NCBI GenBank assembly: GCA_020629875.1
Contig: JAHDCL010000009.1
Location: 4,566 to 48,299, forward strand
From: Hellea sp.
Lineage (GTDB): Bacteria; Pseudomonadota; Alphaproteobacteria; Caulobacterales; Maricaulaceae
Length of the DNA: 43,734 nucleotides
Reading direction: 5' to 3'
Below, in pieces: positions 19,886-29,523 of this stretch (its first letter is position 1; every line of letters begins with the position of its first letter). The notes beneath the pieces are model-generated. The model saw only the letters and a list, made by a program, of their open reading frames with translations. It ran no database searches and was not told the origin of the DNA. Made by a program: the position numbers and the translations under genes.

Positions 19886-21190
19886 ATGCCCTTGAAAAAA
19901 TATCTCCCCAAGAGTCTGTTTGGCCGCGCGTTGCTGATTATCATGCTGCCAATCGCCATCATGCAAATAGCGGTCGCCTATTTCTTTTTTAATGCTCACT
20001 GGAATCAGGTCACAGCAAACCTATCAGACTCGGTCGCCGCGGACGTCTCAGTTGCAGTGCAGCTATATAAACAAAGCCCATCGGTCAATCGTGCTGAGCG
20101 CTTGGATAATATGCTTCGCCCCAAGATGGAGCTATCTGTTGCCTTGGAAGAGGGGGATAGTTTGCCAGCAACAACGCGGGATTCTTTTTTCTCCAACTTG
20201 GATAAAACTCTACGCCGTTCCTTGAGAAATAGCCTCACCGACGAGTTCTGGTTTGATACCACCCGTTACCCCAATCACATCGATATAAGGGTGGCTGTGG
20301 ATGAAGGCGTCTTACGATTCATTGCGGCGAGAGAGCGTGTTTTTGCCCCTACCGGCTTTGTCTTCATTTTTTGGCTTATCACGGCGACAGTTTTACTCTC
20401 CCTTGTTTCCATTCTTTTTATTCGCAATCAAGCCAGGCCTATTTCAGAATTAGCTGATGCGGCGGATGCCTTCGGTAAGGGGCAAGATATCTCTACATAT
20501 AAACCCTCAGGTGCCTCTGAAGTTAGGCTGGCGGGGCAGTCGTTTCTAAAAATGCGCGGCCGGATACGCCGGCATATTGAGCAAAGAACAACTATGCTGG
20601 CGGGCGTATCCCACGATTTGAGGACACCTCTGACGCGGCTAAAACTTCATTTGGCCATGCAAGAGCAATCCGTTGAAAATGACGCTGCACGGCAAGATAT
20701 CAAAGATATGGAGTCGATGCTTGATGGGTATTTGGATTTTGCGAGAGGTCTTGAAGGCGAGGGAACAGAGCCTGTTGAAATGAAAAGCTTTCTTGCTGAT
20801 GTGGTTTCGAAGTTGCCTGAACCTCACGCCACTCTCGTTGGAGACGATAATATTACAGCAGATATCCGGCCACAGGCGTTAGAGCGAGCCGTGATGAATT
20901 TGCTCTCAAATGCGCAAAAATATGCGAATATGTGCCGTGTCTCGCTCACTCAGAATGAGAATAACATCTTCATCGCTGTTGAAGATGATGGGCCTGGTAT
21001 TCCCGCGGAAAAACGCGGCGAGGCTTTCAAAGCATTTCAGAGATTGGATACAGCGCGAAATCAAAATATCGAGGGGGTTGGTCTTGGGCTTTCCATCGCG
21101 CGCGATATCGCCCAGATTCACGGCGGTGCACTGCGTTTGGAAGATAGTGAACTAGGCGGTCTCAAGGCGCTAATACGCTTGCCTGTCTAG
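19886..21190 (+). CDS. Sensor histidine kinase
   Basis: 434 aa; two TM segments, HAMP-like, H-box MLAGVSHDLRTPLTRLKL, N-box NLLSNAQKYA, G boxes EDDGPGIP and GVGLGLSIA. Confidence 0.95.
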   Translation: MPLKKYLPKSLFGRALLIIMLPIAIMQIAVAYFFFNAHWNQVTANLSDSVAADVSVAVQLYKQSPSVNRAERLDNMLRPKMELSVALEEGDSLPATTRDSFFSNLDKTLRRSLRNSLTDEFWFDTTRYPNHIDIRVAVDEGVLRFIAARERVFAPTGFVFIFWLITATVLLSLVSILFIRNQARPISELADAADAFGKGQDISTYKPSGASEVRLAGQSFLKMRGRIRRHIEQRTTMLAGVSHDLRTPLTRLKLHLAMQEQSVENDAARQDIKDMESMLDGYLDFARGLEGEGTEPVEMKSFLADVVSKLPEPHATLVGDDNITADIRPQALERAVMNLLSNAQKYANMCRVSLTQNENNIFIAVEDDGPGIPAEKRGEAFKAFQRLDTARNQNIEGVGLGLSIARDIAQIHGGALRLEDSELGGLKALIRLPV

Positions 21191-22002
21191 TCTTCGGCGA
21201 GTTCCTTGGCCCTGCGAAGGGCGGCTTGCACGGTCTCCCGCATGAGAGATGGTAATCCTTCAAGCCCCATTAACACATCTAATGCGGCTTGCGTTGTTCC
21301 GTTCGGCGATGTCACATTCCTGCGGAGCTGTGAGGCTGTTTCATTTGAGCTTTCCAGAAGTCCTGCCGCGCCAATGATTGTCTGGCGCGCGAAGTCGGGC
21401 GCTAGATCCTCGGGAAGTCCAATTTTCACCGCAGCGGCCTCTAAGGCCTCAGTCATATGGAATACATAAGCGGGACCTGAACCCGAAACCGCCGTTACAA
21501 CATCGATGAGATGTTCATTTGCGACGTGGTGAACCTTACCGCCCGCAGCTAACAATGTTTCCGTCACTTGCGTTTGCTCTGCAGAAACATTTGAGCCTTT
21601 AGTATAGGCGGTAATTCCTTTCCCTATTGCTGCCGGCGTATTAGGCATGGCTCTTATAAGGGACTGGTCTTTGAATACGTCCTGCAAGCTAGCAAGCGAT
21701 GTTCCGGCCAGAATCGAAATAATGAGCGCGTCTTTTGAGAGCTCTTCAGCGATTGTTGGTCCTAACTTACTGAACATTTGAGGTTTAATTGCAAGCAGTA
21801 AGTATTTGATAGATTTAAGTTTGTTGCTTGGATTTTCGAGGTGTAGCGCGCCTTTACCTATGGCGTCTTGAGCGGCCTGACCAGGGTTGGGATCTAAAAT
21901 AATGAGTTGTGTTGGCGAGATGGCCTTAGAAGCAATCCATCCTTCCAGCAATGCGCCGCCCATCTTACCAGCTCCGACGACGAGGTGTGTGCGCTCCGTC
22001 AT
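21187..22002 (-). CDS. proC: Pyrroline-5-carboxylate reductase
   Basis: 271 aa; VVGAGKMGGALLEGW, LIRAMPNTPAAIGKGITAY, DVVTAVSGSGPAYVFHMTEAL. Confidence 0.95.
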   Translation of the reverse strand: MTERTHLVVGAGKMGGALLEGWIASKAISPTQLIILDPNPGQAAQDAIGKGALHLENPSNKLKSIKYLLLAIKPQMFSKLGPTIAEELSKDALIISILAGTSLASLQDVFKDQSLIRAMPNTPAAIGKGITAYTKGSNVSAEQTQVTETLLAAGGKVHHVANEHLIDVVTAVSGSGPAYVFHMTEALEAAAVKIGLPEDLAPDFARQTIIGAAGLLESSNETASQLRRNVTSPNGTTQAALDVLMGLEGLPSLMRETVQAALRRAKELAED

Positions 22003-22005
22003 GAC

Positions 22006-22479
22006 TTAAGGGTTGGCTGCGAGATCAACCAATGCTGATGTCAGCGCATCCTCAGGAGATTTACCTGCCCAAATAACGTATTGGCAAGCTGGATAGCCGC
22101 GCTCAGCGGCATCTAGAGCGAGAGCTATCATGTCCATGGCTTGCTCGGTTCGTAATGTGGCTCCACCACGCAGAGAAACCGAATTCCGATAAACCAATGC
22201 CTCATTCTTATCCCAATAGTCAAAATGACCAGCTGCGAGACGTTCGTTAATCAGCGACATAAGGCGGCAAATGTCGTCCGAACGCCCACCAGGTGTGCGG
22301 CCTTCAAATATAAGAAATATTTGAACCTGCTCGGTGCCAAGGTTCCAAGTGACCGAGATGTCGTGGTCACACCAAAGGCCGGGAACGGAGAGGTGGAGCT
22401 CGTTGAGATCTACGCGTTCACTATCGTAGCCCTCGGCAGTGGCGAGACGGGAAAAGACATCAATGGGATTAGAGCGCAT
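22006..22479 (-). CDS. YbjN domain-containing protein
   Basis: MRSNPIDVFSRLATAEGYDSERVDLNELHLSVPGLWCDHDISVTWNLGTEQVQIFLIFEGR resembles the YbjN family; adjacent to proC. Start refined from 22539 to 22479. Confidence 0.8.
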   Translation of the reverse strand: MRSNPIDVFSRLATAEGYDSERVDLNELHLSVPGLWCDHDISVTWNLGTEQVQIFLIFEGRTPGGRSDDICRLMSLINERLAAGHFDYWDKNEALVYRNSVSLRGGATLRTEQAMDMIALALDAAERGYPACQYVIWAGKSPEDALTSALVDLAANP

Positions 22480-22672
22480 GGACAAGGACCCGCTTAAAGA
22501 CGGATTGGGCCTTATACATCTATCGTCAGCAAAGCTCATTTACACCACCATTGAAAATCGTCTTACGCGATTCTTTCTATGTAAACGCTAGCTCGAATAG
22601 AGATTATTACAAGATGTAGTGTTTCAACCTTTGTTGATAACTGTATTTAGGGAATTTAGGGTTAATATATGG

Positions 22673-23692
22673 CTAAATCACAGCTTTTCGCTGGGTTTCC
22701 ATCCCCATAGCGGCCAGAATAGGCGCCTTTTTTTGTCGCGTCGTGAAATCACTTTTAGACGCCAATCCGTCCCATCCACAGGAAATTAGGGCTTGCGCGG
22801 TGGCGCCTCCTAAAGTGGTGCCAGGCCCAAGAATGATAAGAATTTCTGGGGCCAGTTCCTTAACGCTGCTGACAATGGCGTTGGTAAAATCATAGGATTC
22901 TGTGACTTGGTGCCCGAAGGTATAGTCCCACAATTCATCCAACTTGACTGTACCTGGAATCCAGTGATGTCCTCGTCCATCGATCAGCCGAGTATTGGGC
23001 TGCGAAAATAATGACGTGGGCAAGTCTGCTTTTCCGCGTAGGGAGTTTTCGCGTTGAAGCGCTGAATGAAAACCAGCATGGTTCATAAGGCGCATGGGAA
23101 AACGTCCTTGAGGGGGTAATTTTTTCTCTAACTTAGTCAGCGCGTTTTCCGTCCCCGCGAAGACAATCATCCCGCCAAGGTAAATTGAGATATACAGGCC
23201 TTCTATTTCTGAGGTGAGATTTTCAAGCTCCCCCTTCTTGCCAGGAATAGGTGTCCAGTCTTCGTTTACGAAAGGATAGAGCACTTGCCCGCCTTCAGAG
23301 TTGCTCTGCATGATGCTGCCCATAGTGTTAACCACGCGAAAGCCATTATTTGCTGTTAGGGCTCCGCTACAAGCCAGCGCCGTATACCAGCCCATGGAAT
23401 TTCCGGTCACGCCAATGATGTCATATGCGCCGCGGTCAATGGCGGCAAAGTCAGCATAGGAGCAAGCATAGATGAGGCCTGAAGCGTTATCACCCCGCGT
23501 GTACTTTGAGACTGAAAAACGTGCTGCGCTATCAAGCGCGCTAATGGGCTCTTGCTTTAATTCCGATCTCTGAGCGTCAAAGCCAGAGATGAGCTCCAGT
23601 TTATCTGCATGGTACTGCTTCAAGTAGCCCAGTTCAGAGGCGTTATAGACCCCCCGACCAGGACATATGACAAGAGCGGTTTTCCGGGTCAT
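22673..23692 (-). CDS. ACP S-malonyltransferase-like acyltransferase
   Basis: 339 aa; nucleophile elbow GVTGNSMGWYTALACSGAL (GxSxG-type) and LIILGPGTTLGGATAQALIS. Confidence 0.72.
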   Translation of the reverse strand: MTRKTALVICPGRGVYNASELGYLKQYHADKLELISGFDAQRSELKQEPISALDSAARFSVSKYTRGDNASGLIYACSYADFAAIDRGAYDIIGVTGNSMGWYTALACSGALTANNGFRVVNTMGSIMQSNSEGGQVLYPFVNEDWTPIPGKKGELENLTSEIEGLYISIYLGGMIVFAGTENALTKLEKKLPPQGRFPMRLMNHAGFHSALQRENSLRGKADLPTSLFSQPNTRLIDGRGHHWIPGTVKLDELWDYTFGHQVTESYDFTNAIVSSVKELAPEILIILGPGTTLGGATAQALISCGWDGLASKSDFTTRQKKAPILAAMGMETQRKAVI

Positions 23693-23693
23693 G

Positions 23694-25895
23694 TTATAGC
23701 TCCTTCACCGCTTTTATGGCTGCTGCGACAATTGTTTCTTTTGACGGCATGGTCGCGCCATAGGCAGGGCCCGTTGCAATGAAACAATCATCCGATGCTA
23801 ACAGGGAAACGGGAGTGTCCATTTGAGTATTAAAAAGGGTGTGTAAAGCCTCGCCTTGACAGCCCGTTTTTCGACATTCATCCACTATGAGAATGGATTT
23901 GCTCGCTTTAACTGCGCCGAGCAGCGCGGTTTCTGGGACAGGCGCAAGCCAGCGCATATCGATAATGGTGCAGTTGATATTGTGCTTTTCTTCTAAAATT
24001 TTCGCGGCTTGCAGCGAAAGATAATATCCATTGCCATAGGTAACAATTGCAAGGTCTCGTCCCGCGCCGTCTATGCCAATTTCATCGATCGCGAGTGAGC
24101 CATTTTCTGGGTAGTCAAACATCCAGCCGCCATCACCATCATCATGCAAATCGCGGGTCATATAGCGCGCGATAGGCTCTATAAATGCCACAACACGCTG
24201 TTCTTCTCTGGCGAGCCGCACGGCCTCACGGAGCATCAGAACAGCATCTCGACCATTTGAAGGACAGGCGATTATCAGGCCGGGTATATCCCGCAGAACG
24301 GCGAGGGAGTTATCATTATGAAAATGCCCGCCAAAACCACGTTGATAGCCTAGTCCAGCCACGCGCATCACCATAGGATTTGTAAACTGACCATTAGAGA
24401 AGAAAGGCAATGTTGCGGCTTCGCCGCGAATTTGATCCTCTGCATTGTGCAAATAGGCTAAGAACTGAATTTCGGGTATCGGCGTGAAACCATTTTGCGC
24501 CAGTCCAATTGCAAGTCCTAATATGGATTGTTCATCCAGAAGGGTGTCTATCATCCGGTGAGGTCCAAAGCGTTGCTGCAGCCTTTGCGTGACGCCGTAA
24601 ACGCCGCCTTTGCGTCCGATATCTTCGCCCATCATAACGACTTCATCATGAGCCAACATAAGGTCAGTCATGGCAAAATTGAGCAGTTTTGCCATATGCT
24701 GTGGTTGCCTCATGGCCCTCAGGTCACCTTTGCCAAAGATATTTTCTCGGTCTGTTTTCTTGATTGGAGCTGTCTTAGCCATTGCTCGCCCGGGCGGAAT
24801 TAGGCTCGCCGACACGTCTGCGGATGAGTTCAGTTTAGGTCGTCGCGTTACATGCTCCGCTGCACGCGCAACTCTGGCCTCGATCTCTGTGTAATAAGCG
24901 AGTATCTGCTCTGGGCTCATGACTTTGTTCTCAACGAGGCGCCTAGCCGTATGTAGAAGCGGATCATTTGCCTCTTGGGATTCAACTTCATCCATACAGA
25001 GATAAGCGGTCTGTACATCGGGTCCCGCATGTCCATAAAGGCGGATACAAGACATGTGTAAAAAGACGGGCTTTTTGCGCGCGCGCGCGATGCGCTGAGC
25101 TTCGCGCGCTGCCGCATAGGTCTCAATCGCGTCCAGTCCGTTGCAGCTAATATATTCCAGTGCGGGACGAGGGGCCATTGATGCCTGTACCCATCCACGC
25201 GGTGTTTTCGTGGAGATCCCAATGCCGTTATCCTCACACACAAAAACCAAGGGGACGGCACTATTTTGATAGGCGCTCCAACAGGCTGTGTTAATCGCGC
25301 CTTGAGCTGTTGAATGATTTAACGAGGCATCGCCAAAGCTACACAGGATAATCCCATCATTCTCTAACTGCTGATGCTCGGGATTTATGCGCTTTGCCAA
25401 CCCAAGGCTGAAAGCTGCACCCACAGCCTTGGGAAGATGAGAGGCGATGGTAGAGGTTTGAGGTGGGATGTTCAGGGCTTTCGACCCAAGTACCTTATGG
25501 CGTCCCCCGGAGATGGGGTCCTCCGAAGAGGCTGTGAAACTTAGGAGCATATCCCACAGGGGTGTTTGTCCAGGAATTTGGCGCGAGCGCGCAATTTGAA
25601 ACGGGGCTCCACGATAATGTAAAAAGGCCATGTCACTTGGCCTTACGGCCCATGCAATCGCTGCATTTCCTTCATGTCCGGAGGATCCAATAGTGTAATA
25701 ACCTTTTCCAGCCTTGGAGAGCTTACGCGCAATAAGGTCAAGATGACGACTAAGGAGTTGTGCGTGAAAAATCTCCGCGAGACCGTCTTTGGATAACCCA
25801 GAATCTTCTAATGACAGATTGCTGAGGGGCGCTGGAAAGTCTTGAGCCGCTAAGCGGCGTAAGAAGTTTTCATGAACAATGATTGCGCGATCCAT
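23694..25895 (-). CDS. Thiamine-pyrophosphate-dependent 2-oxoacid dehydrogenase E1, fused alpha and beta subunits
   Basis: Alpha-type TPP motif GDASLNHSTAQGAINTACWSAYQNS...VFVCEDNGIGIST; beta-type VVMMGEDIGRKGGVYGVTQRLQQRFGPHRMIDTLLDEQSILGLAIG...PIPEIQFLAYLHNAEDQ. Start refined from 25949 to ATG at 25895 (AGGGAA upstream). Confidence 0.9.
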   Translation of the reverse strand: MDRAIIVHENFLRRLAAQDFPAPLSNLSLEDSGLSKDGLAEIFHAQLLSRHLDLIARKLSKAGKGYYTIGSSGHEGNAAIAWAVRPSDMAFLHYRGAPFQIARSRQIPGQTPLWDMLLSFTASSEDPISGGRHKVLGSKALNIPPQTSTIASHLPKAVGAAFSLGLAKRINPEHQQLENDGIILCSFGDASLNHSTAQGAINTACWSAYQNSAVPLVFVCEDNGIGISTKTPRGWVQASMAPRPALEYISCNGLDAIETYAAAREAQRIARARKKPVFLHMSCIRLYGHAGPDVQTAYLCMDEVESQEANDPLLHTARRLVENKVMSPEQILAYYTEIEARVARAAEHVTRRPKLNSSADVSASLIPPGRAMAKTAPIKKTDRENIFGKGDLRAMRQPQHMAKLLNFAMTDLMLAHDEVVMMGEDIGRKGGVYGVTQRLQQRFGPHRMIDTLLDEQSILGLAIGLAQNGFTPIPEIQFLAYLHNAEDQIRGEAATLPFFSNGQFTNPMVMRVAGLGYQRGFGGHFHNDNSLAVLRDIPGLIIACPSNGRDAVLMLREAVRLAREEQRVVAFIEPIARYMTRDLHDDGDGGWMFDYPENGSLAIDEIGIDGAGRDLAIVTYGNGYYLSLQAAKILEEKHNINCTIIDMRWLAPVPETALLGAVKASKSILIVDECRKTGCQGEALHTLFNTQMDTPVSLLASDDCFIATGPAYGATMPSKETIVAAAIKAVKEL

Positions 25896-25982
25896 GGCGA
25901 GTTTCCCTGAGCTTATAGCTGGCTTAACTCTAGGATTTTGGAACGACAAGCTGCATTGCTGATGTTTTAGGGTAAATTCTAC

Positions 25983-27209
25983 CTAATAACGTCTTGCGTA
26001 GAGCTGTATTGATTGAGGGCCTTCTTTGGCGGGAACGTCTCCGCTGTCAAAGTAAACGTGGTTATCTCTATCCACAATTTGAAGGTTAAGAAGAGGGGCG
26101 GGGATTAGAGGGTCAAAATTTGTACTGGCAGTGGATAAGGCGAATGGAACACGGCCCTCAAAGCCTCTGAGGAGAATGGTTTGAGTTGAAAGCGTGCGGT
26201 TTTCTCCGACAGCACCAACGGCCCGGCTTAGCTTGACCTTTAACCGAGCGTCATTTGGCATGCCTGAACGGGCGTCAAATATGGCTTCCCCAGATACGGT
26301 CGCTTGCGCCATGAGGTTCGGATTGAGATTGCGGCCTGCACGCGTATCTGAGCCCTGTGCCAACACATCCAGCTTTAACTGGTACTCGATATCTGGCCCA
26401 TTATATGGGACGGGAGCTCGCATGACGTGGGTCTTGCGCCCTGCCCAATCATTGACCCAGGCTTTGAAGGCGAGAGATGGCTGAGTATCCTGACCCGTTA
26501 AACCCCTATCCAAGTTGAATGGGATGGGGGACGACATGCCGTCGATGTTGATAATTTTTTCAGCTGCAATGGTAACGGAAGTTCCTCCTGCAAGCGCATT
26601 TTCCAAAAGCTGAATCGTCAGAGTTCCTCCATTGAGCCGTGCGCTTCTGTCCTGTAGGGAGACTTGACCTCTTATTGCTTCAAAGTTGGTAAATTCTGGG
26701 CGGCGCTGTGCTGACGGATATGTACCTGTTGGTTTTAGCGTGAGCTCCGGTGCCTCTAATCCTCGAAAGATACCATCGCGTTCAGTTGTTAAGATGCGGT
26801 TCTCATTTACATCGATGACTTCGGCGGTGATGCGGGAAAAGGTCAGGTCTTTCGTAACATTACGGGGTACAGGAATAGTGACTTGTAAAGGCTGAGTTAA
26901 TCCCGTCAATAAAAGCCGCGTCTGACCTAACATATCAGCCTTTCGACTAGAGCCCCTCGGATCACTCGGGGCATAGGCTGTGAGGATGAGGACATGGTCT
27001 GCGTATTGTTCGGTTGCATCATAACGGATCAGGACCGGGATATTTTCGATGCCAGTCTCGCCATATATCGGTGTTTGTCCCGGCAAGGGCGTACCGCCTA
27101 ATATGTCCTCAAGTATCCCGCCAAGGTCTTCAAATTGCGCCTGCGCTGGCGAGGGGAAAGCTAAGAAAAGCAAAGTTAAGACGGCGACAATGGAATATAG
27201 TAAGCGCAA
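25983..27209 (-). CDS. Exported protein with YbaY-like domains
   Basis: 408 aa; signal peptide MRLLYSIVAVLTLLFLAFPSPAQA; three similar segments, the last VSGEAIFDARSGMPNDARLKVKLSRAVGAVGENRTLSTQTILLRGFEGRVPFALS resembling YbaY. Confidence 0.6.
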   Translation of the reverse strand: MRLLYSIVAVLTLLFLAFPSPAQAQFEDLGGILEDILGGTPLPGQTPIYGETGIENIPVLIRYDATEQYADHVLILTAYAPSDPRGSSRKADMLGQTRLLLTGLTQPLQVTIPVPRNVTKDLTFSRITAEVIDVNENRILTTERDGIFRGLEAPELTLKPTGTYPSAQRRPEFTNFEAIRGQVSLQDRSARLNGGTLTIQLLENALAGGTSVTIAAEKIINIDGMSSPIPFNLDRGLTGQDTQPSLAFKAWVNDWAGRKTHVMRAPVPYNGPDIEYQLKLDVLAQGSDTRAGRNLNPNLMAQATVSGEAIFDARSGMPNDARLKVKLSRAVGAVGENRTLSTQTILLRGFEGRVPFALSTASTNFDPLIPAPLLNLQIVDRDNHVYFDSGDVPAKEGPQSIQLYARRY

Positions 27210-27292
27210 AACGACTCCCCCAGCATTTCTACATGCGTTTATCTTATCAGAATTTGACGTGAATATGGCAGGTTTATGCAGTTAATGACTTA

Positions 27293-27748
27293 TCAAGCGC
27301 TTTGTACAATCCCGCGGCGATGCTCCTGAACAAAGATTTTTTTTCCCTCAAACCCTGATTTAATAACGGGGACGGCTAAATGCGGATCACATTCGCCGCA
27401 CATAAAAATGTCTATAGCGGCATATTCCCGTTCCGGCCATGTGTGAATGGAGATATGGGATTCGGCCAATAATACGACGCCGGATACGCCATCAAAGGGT
27501 GAAAAATGATGCATATGGCTGTGCAGTATTGTTGCGCCCGCAGCTTTTGCGGCTTCGCAAAGCGTTTGGTCAATAAATCTTGGGTCAGTTAGCTTTTTGC
27601 TGCCCCAAACCTCAATTAGCAGGTGCAAGCCAGCGAATGTTTCTCCGTCTTTTGTTGTAAAGTAATCGGTCAGCGGAGCATCAGGATTTTTTGGAGAAGA
27701 ACTACTCAAAGTAAAACCCCCAATAGACCTCATCGATGCCGGGTCCAA
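27293..27748 (-). CDS. speD: S-adenosylmethionine decarboxylase proenzyme (bacterial class 1B type)
   Basis: 151 aa; GLHLLIEVWG, HSHMHHFSPFDGVSGVVLLAESHISIHTWPEREYAAIDIFMCGECDP, including the self-cleavage ESHISIHTWPE motif. Confidence 0.93.
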   Translation of the reverse strand: MDPASMRSIGGFTLSSSSPKNPDAPLTDYFTTKDGETFAGLHLLIEVWGSKKLTDPRFIDQTLCEAAKAAGATILHSHMHHFSPFDGVSGVVLLAESHISIHTWPEREYAAIDIFMCGECDPHLAVPVIKSGFEGKKIFVQEHRRGIVQSA

Positions 27749-28661
27749 AATAGTCGCTCAAAGTGCCAAGCTTTCTAAAGCCGTGTGCCTCTAATTCTGC
27801 AGCATGAACGACGGAGATGTAATCTGGCAGGGTAACAAATAGTGCCTTACCATTATAACTTTGTATTTCTTCAATCATTTCACCAAAAGACTTGGTGGGT
27901 AATTTACTTTTCGGTTCTTCATCACCTGGTTCAATTTCTTCCCACAAAGCGACATAGGACGTATCGGACTCATCGGCTTCATCGAGTCCGACGAAACGCG
28001 CCTTATGGTTTTCTGGTTGTTTAGCGGGCGCTGCATCATCGCTTGATGTCACGGGGAGGCTGTAAATATATTTTGACTCGCCCGGTGCATAGTAATCATC
28101 GACTCTCAGTTCGCGTTCTGCATTGAGCTTATATTCGTAGAAGTTACGCGCGGGCAGATAGATATCGTCCCCGGTGTCTTCATCCTCATAGTCACTGGTG
28201 GCGATAAATAGCCGCTTAATACCGTTGCCTTCGAGGAGCTTACGAAGCTCGAGCATCATCCAATAAGCATTTCCTTTACGGCGAAAATAATCATGGATAT
28301 ATGTGAATGATAGCCAAGCCGTTTCGGGTGAGTAATCGTCGGCGCGAAAACCTGTCATTCCCATGACGCGGCCCTCATATTCCATAACATATTTGTTGGC
28401 TAGCGAGCGTGAAAAAACCTCTTCTGCTTCTTCTCCGTCATCCTCATCATGTGCATAGATGATTTCCAATATGGGCTTGATGTCTGATTCCATCATGGGC
28501 CGCAAAATTCGATGGGGTTGTTCGGGAGCGCCGCCTTTGCCAAACCCCAATGAAGATAAAAGTCCCGCCATAAGCCCTCCGTTACGCGCGGCATAAGCGA
28601 TATTGTCGGGGCTTGCAATCTTATTTAAGGTTGTGTCTTTTGAATTAGGGTTAAGCACCAA
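27702..28661 (-). CDS. GNAT-family N-acetyltransferase-like protein
   Basis: 319 aa; RPMMESDIKPILEIIYAH...VMEYEGRVMGMTGFRADDYSPETAWLSFTYIHDYFRRKGNAYWMMLELRKLL is GNAT-like. Overlaps the speD start by 47 nt; an internal Met at 28571 is an alternative start. Confidence 0.7.
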   Translation of the reverse strand: MVLNPNSKDTTLNKIASPDNIAYAARNGGLMAGLLSSLGFGKGGAPEQPHRILRPMMESDIKPILEIIYAHDEDDGEEAEEVFSRSLANKYVMEYEGRVMGMTGFRADDYSPETAWLSFTYIHDYFRRKGNAYWMMLELRKLLEGNGIKRLFIATSDYEDEDTGDDIYLPARNFYEYKLNAERELRVDDYYAPGESKYIYSLPVTSSDDAAPAKQPENHKARFVGLDEADESDTSYVALWEEIEPGDEEPKSKLPTKSFGEMIEEIQSYNGKALFVTLPDYISVVHAAELEAHGFRKLGTLSDYFGPGIDEVYWGFYFE

Positions 28662-28818
28662 AGTATGGCCCAGAGAGTATATTCGTTGGCAGCTTTTCCA
28701 TTACCTCAATGCAATTGCCATTCAGAAAAACCAAAATGTAATGAGATGGTTGTAACAATTTGAGCTTGCAATACGATTGGAAGCCTATATCCAAGGTGTA
28801 AATTTCAGGGAGGACTCA

Positions 28819-29421
28819 ATGAAAGATATGACCAAATTATTTATCACGGGTGCTGCAGCTGCGCTGCTGGTTGCGTGTAGCTCAGCAAAGACGCCGTCTG
28901 GACCAGATCTGGGGTCTGTTCTGGATAGAACTGTTATGGCGTTAGAGTATGCCGAAGCACAGCTTGAGAAGCCCGAGGGTGAAGCTGAGGGCGAAGCACA
29001 GCTCGAGACATTCACTTCTCTGATGCACCAAGCTATGAACCTTGATCCTGCTTTTTATAGCAAGCCAGTTGGTATTAGTTTGCGGGAAGACGCTGCATTT
29101 GTCGGATTCGCTGATTTAAACGGCAATAATGTTTCTGACGCAGGCGAAAAAGATATCTTTACGGTCGAGCTCGATGCGGAAAGAAATAGAATTATCGCAA
29201 CTGATGTGATTTCAGGTGAAGGTACTTACCGCGTTTCTGGCGCTGGTTTGATGGCTGGCTATTTTGCGGGCCGCTTACTGGGGCGTCAGGGCCGCGCAGG
29301 CGTAAAGCCATCTTCCTTCGCGAACCGTACAGTGAAGTCGACTACGGATTACCGCAAGTCCCGTCCTGCACCCAGTGCGCGTTCAAGCACGCGTTCAGGG
29401 TCTTCGCGCGCCGGAAAATAG
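28819..29421 (+). CDS. Putative lipoprotein with EF-hand-like loop
   Basis: MKDMTKLFITGAAAALLVACSS (lipobox LVAC); SD AGGGAGGA upstream of ATG 28819; acidic repeat EAQLEKPEGEAEGEAQLE; loop DLNGNNVSDAGE. Start refined from 28777. Confidence 0.7.
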   Translation: MKDMTKLFITGAAAALLVACSSAKTPSGPDLGSVLDRTVMALEYAEAQLEKPEGEAEGEAQLETFTSLMHQAMNLDPAFYSKPVGISLREDAAFVGFADLNGNNVSDAGEKDIFTVELDAERNRIIATDVISGEGTYRVSGAGLMAGYFAGRLLGRQGRAGVKPSSFANRTVKSTTDYRKSRPAPSARSSTRSGSSRAGK

Positions 29422-29443
29422 TCGGCATTCAAAATTGTTAGTA

Positions 29444-29471
29444 AAGGCCGGTTTATTCCGGTCTTTTTTTT
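29444..29471 (+). terminator. Intrinsic terminator downstream of lipoprotein gene
   Basis: AAGGCCGG-TTTATT-CCGGTCTT followed by a T run. Confidence 0.75.
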
Positions 29472-29523
29472 GCTTATTGCTCGCGAGGGCACTTGAAAAC
29501 TGCCCCATACAAAAAGACCTAAT

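Noticed and set aside
22661-22680. TTAA-TATATGG-CTAA, a near match to the CtrA box TTAA-N7-TTAA
   Set aside because: One mismatch and about 170 bp from the nearest minus-strand start (YbjN at 22479); such matches are frequent in AT-rich spacers and I cannot test enrichment.
25077-25089. Run of alternating GC (gcgcgcgcgcgcg), possible simple-sequence contingency locus or Z-DNA
   Set aside because: Only about 6.5 dinucleotide units inside the E1 gene, where it encodes ARAR in frame; too short and too well explained by coding to claim phase variation.
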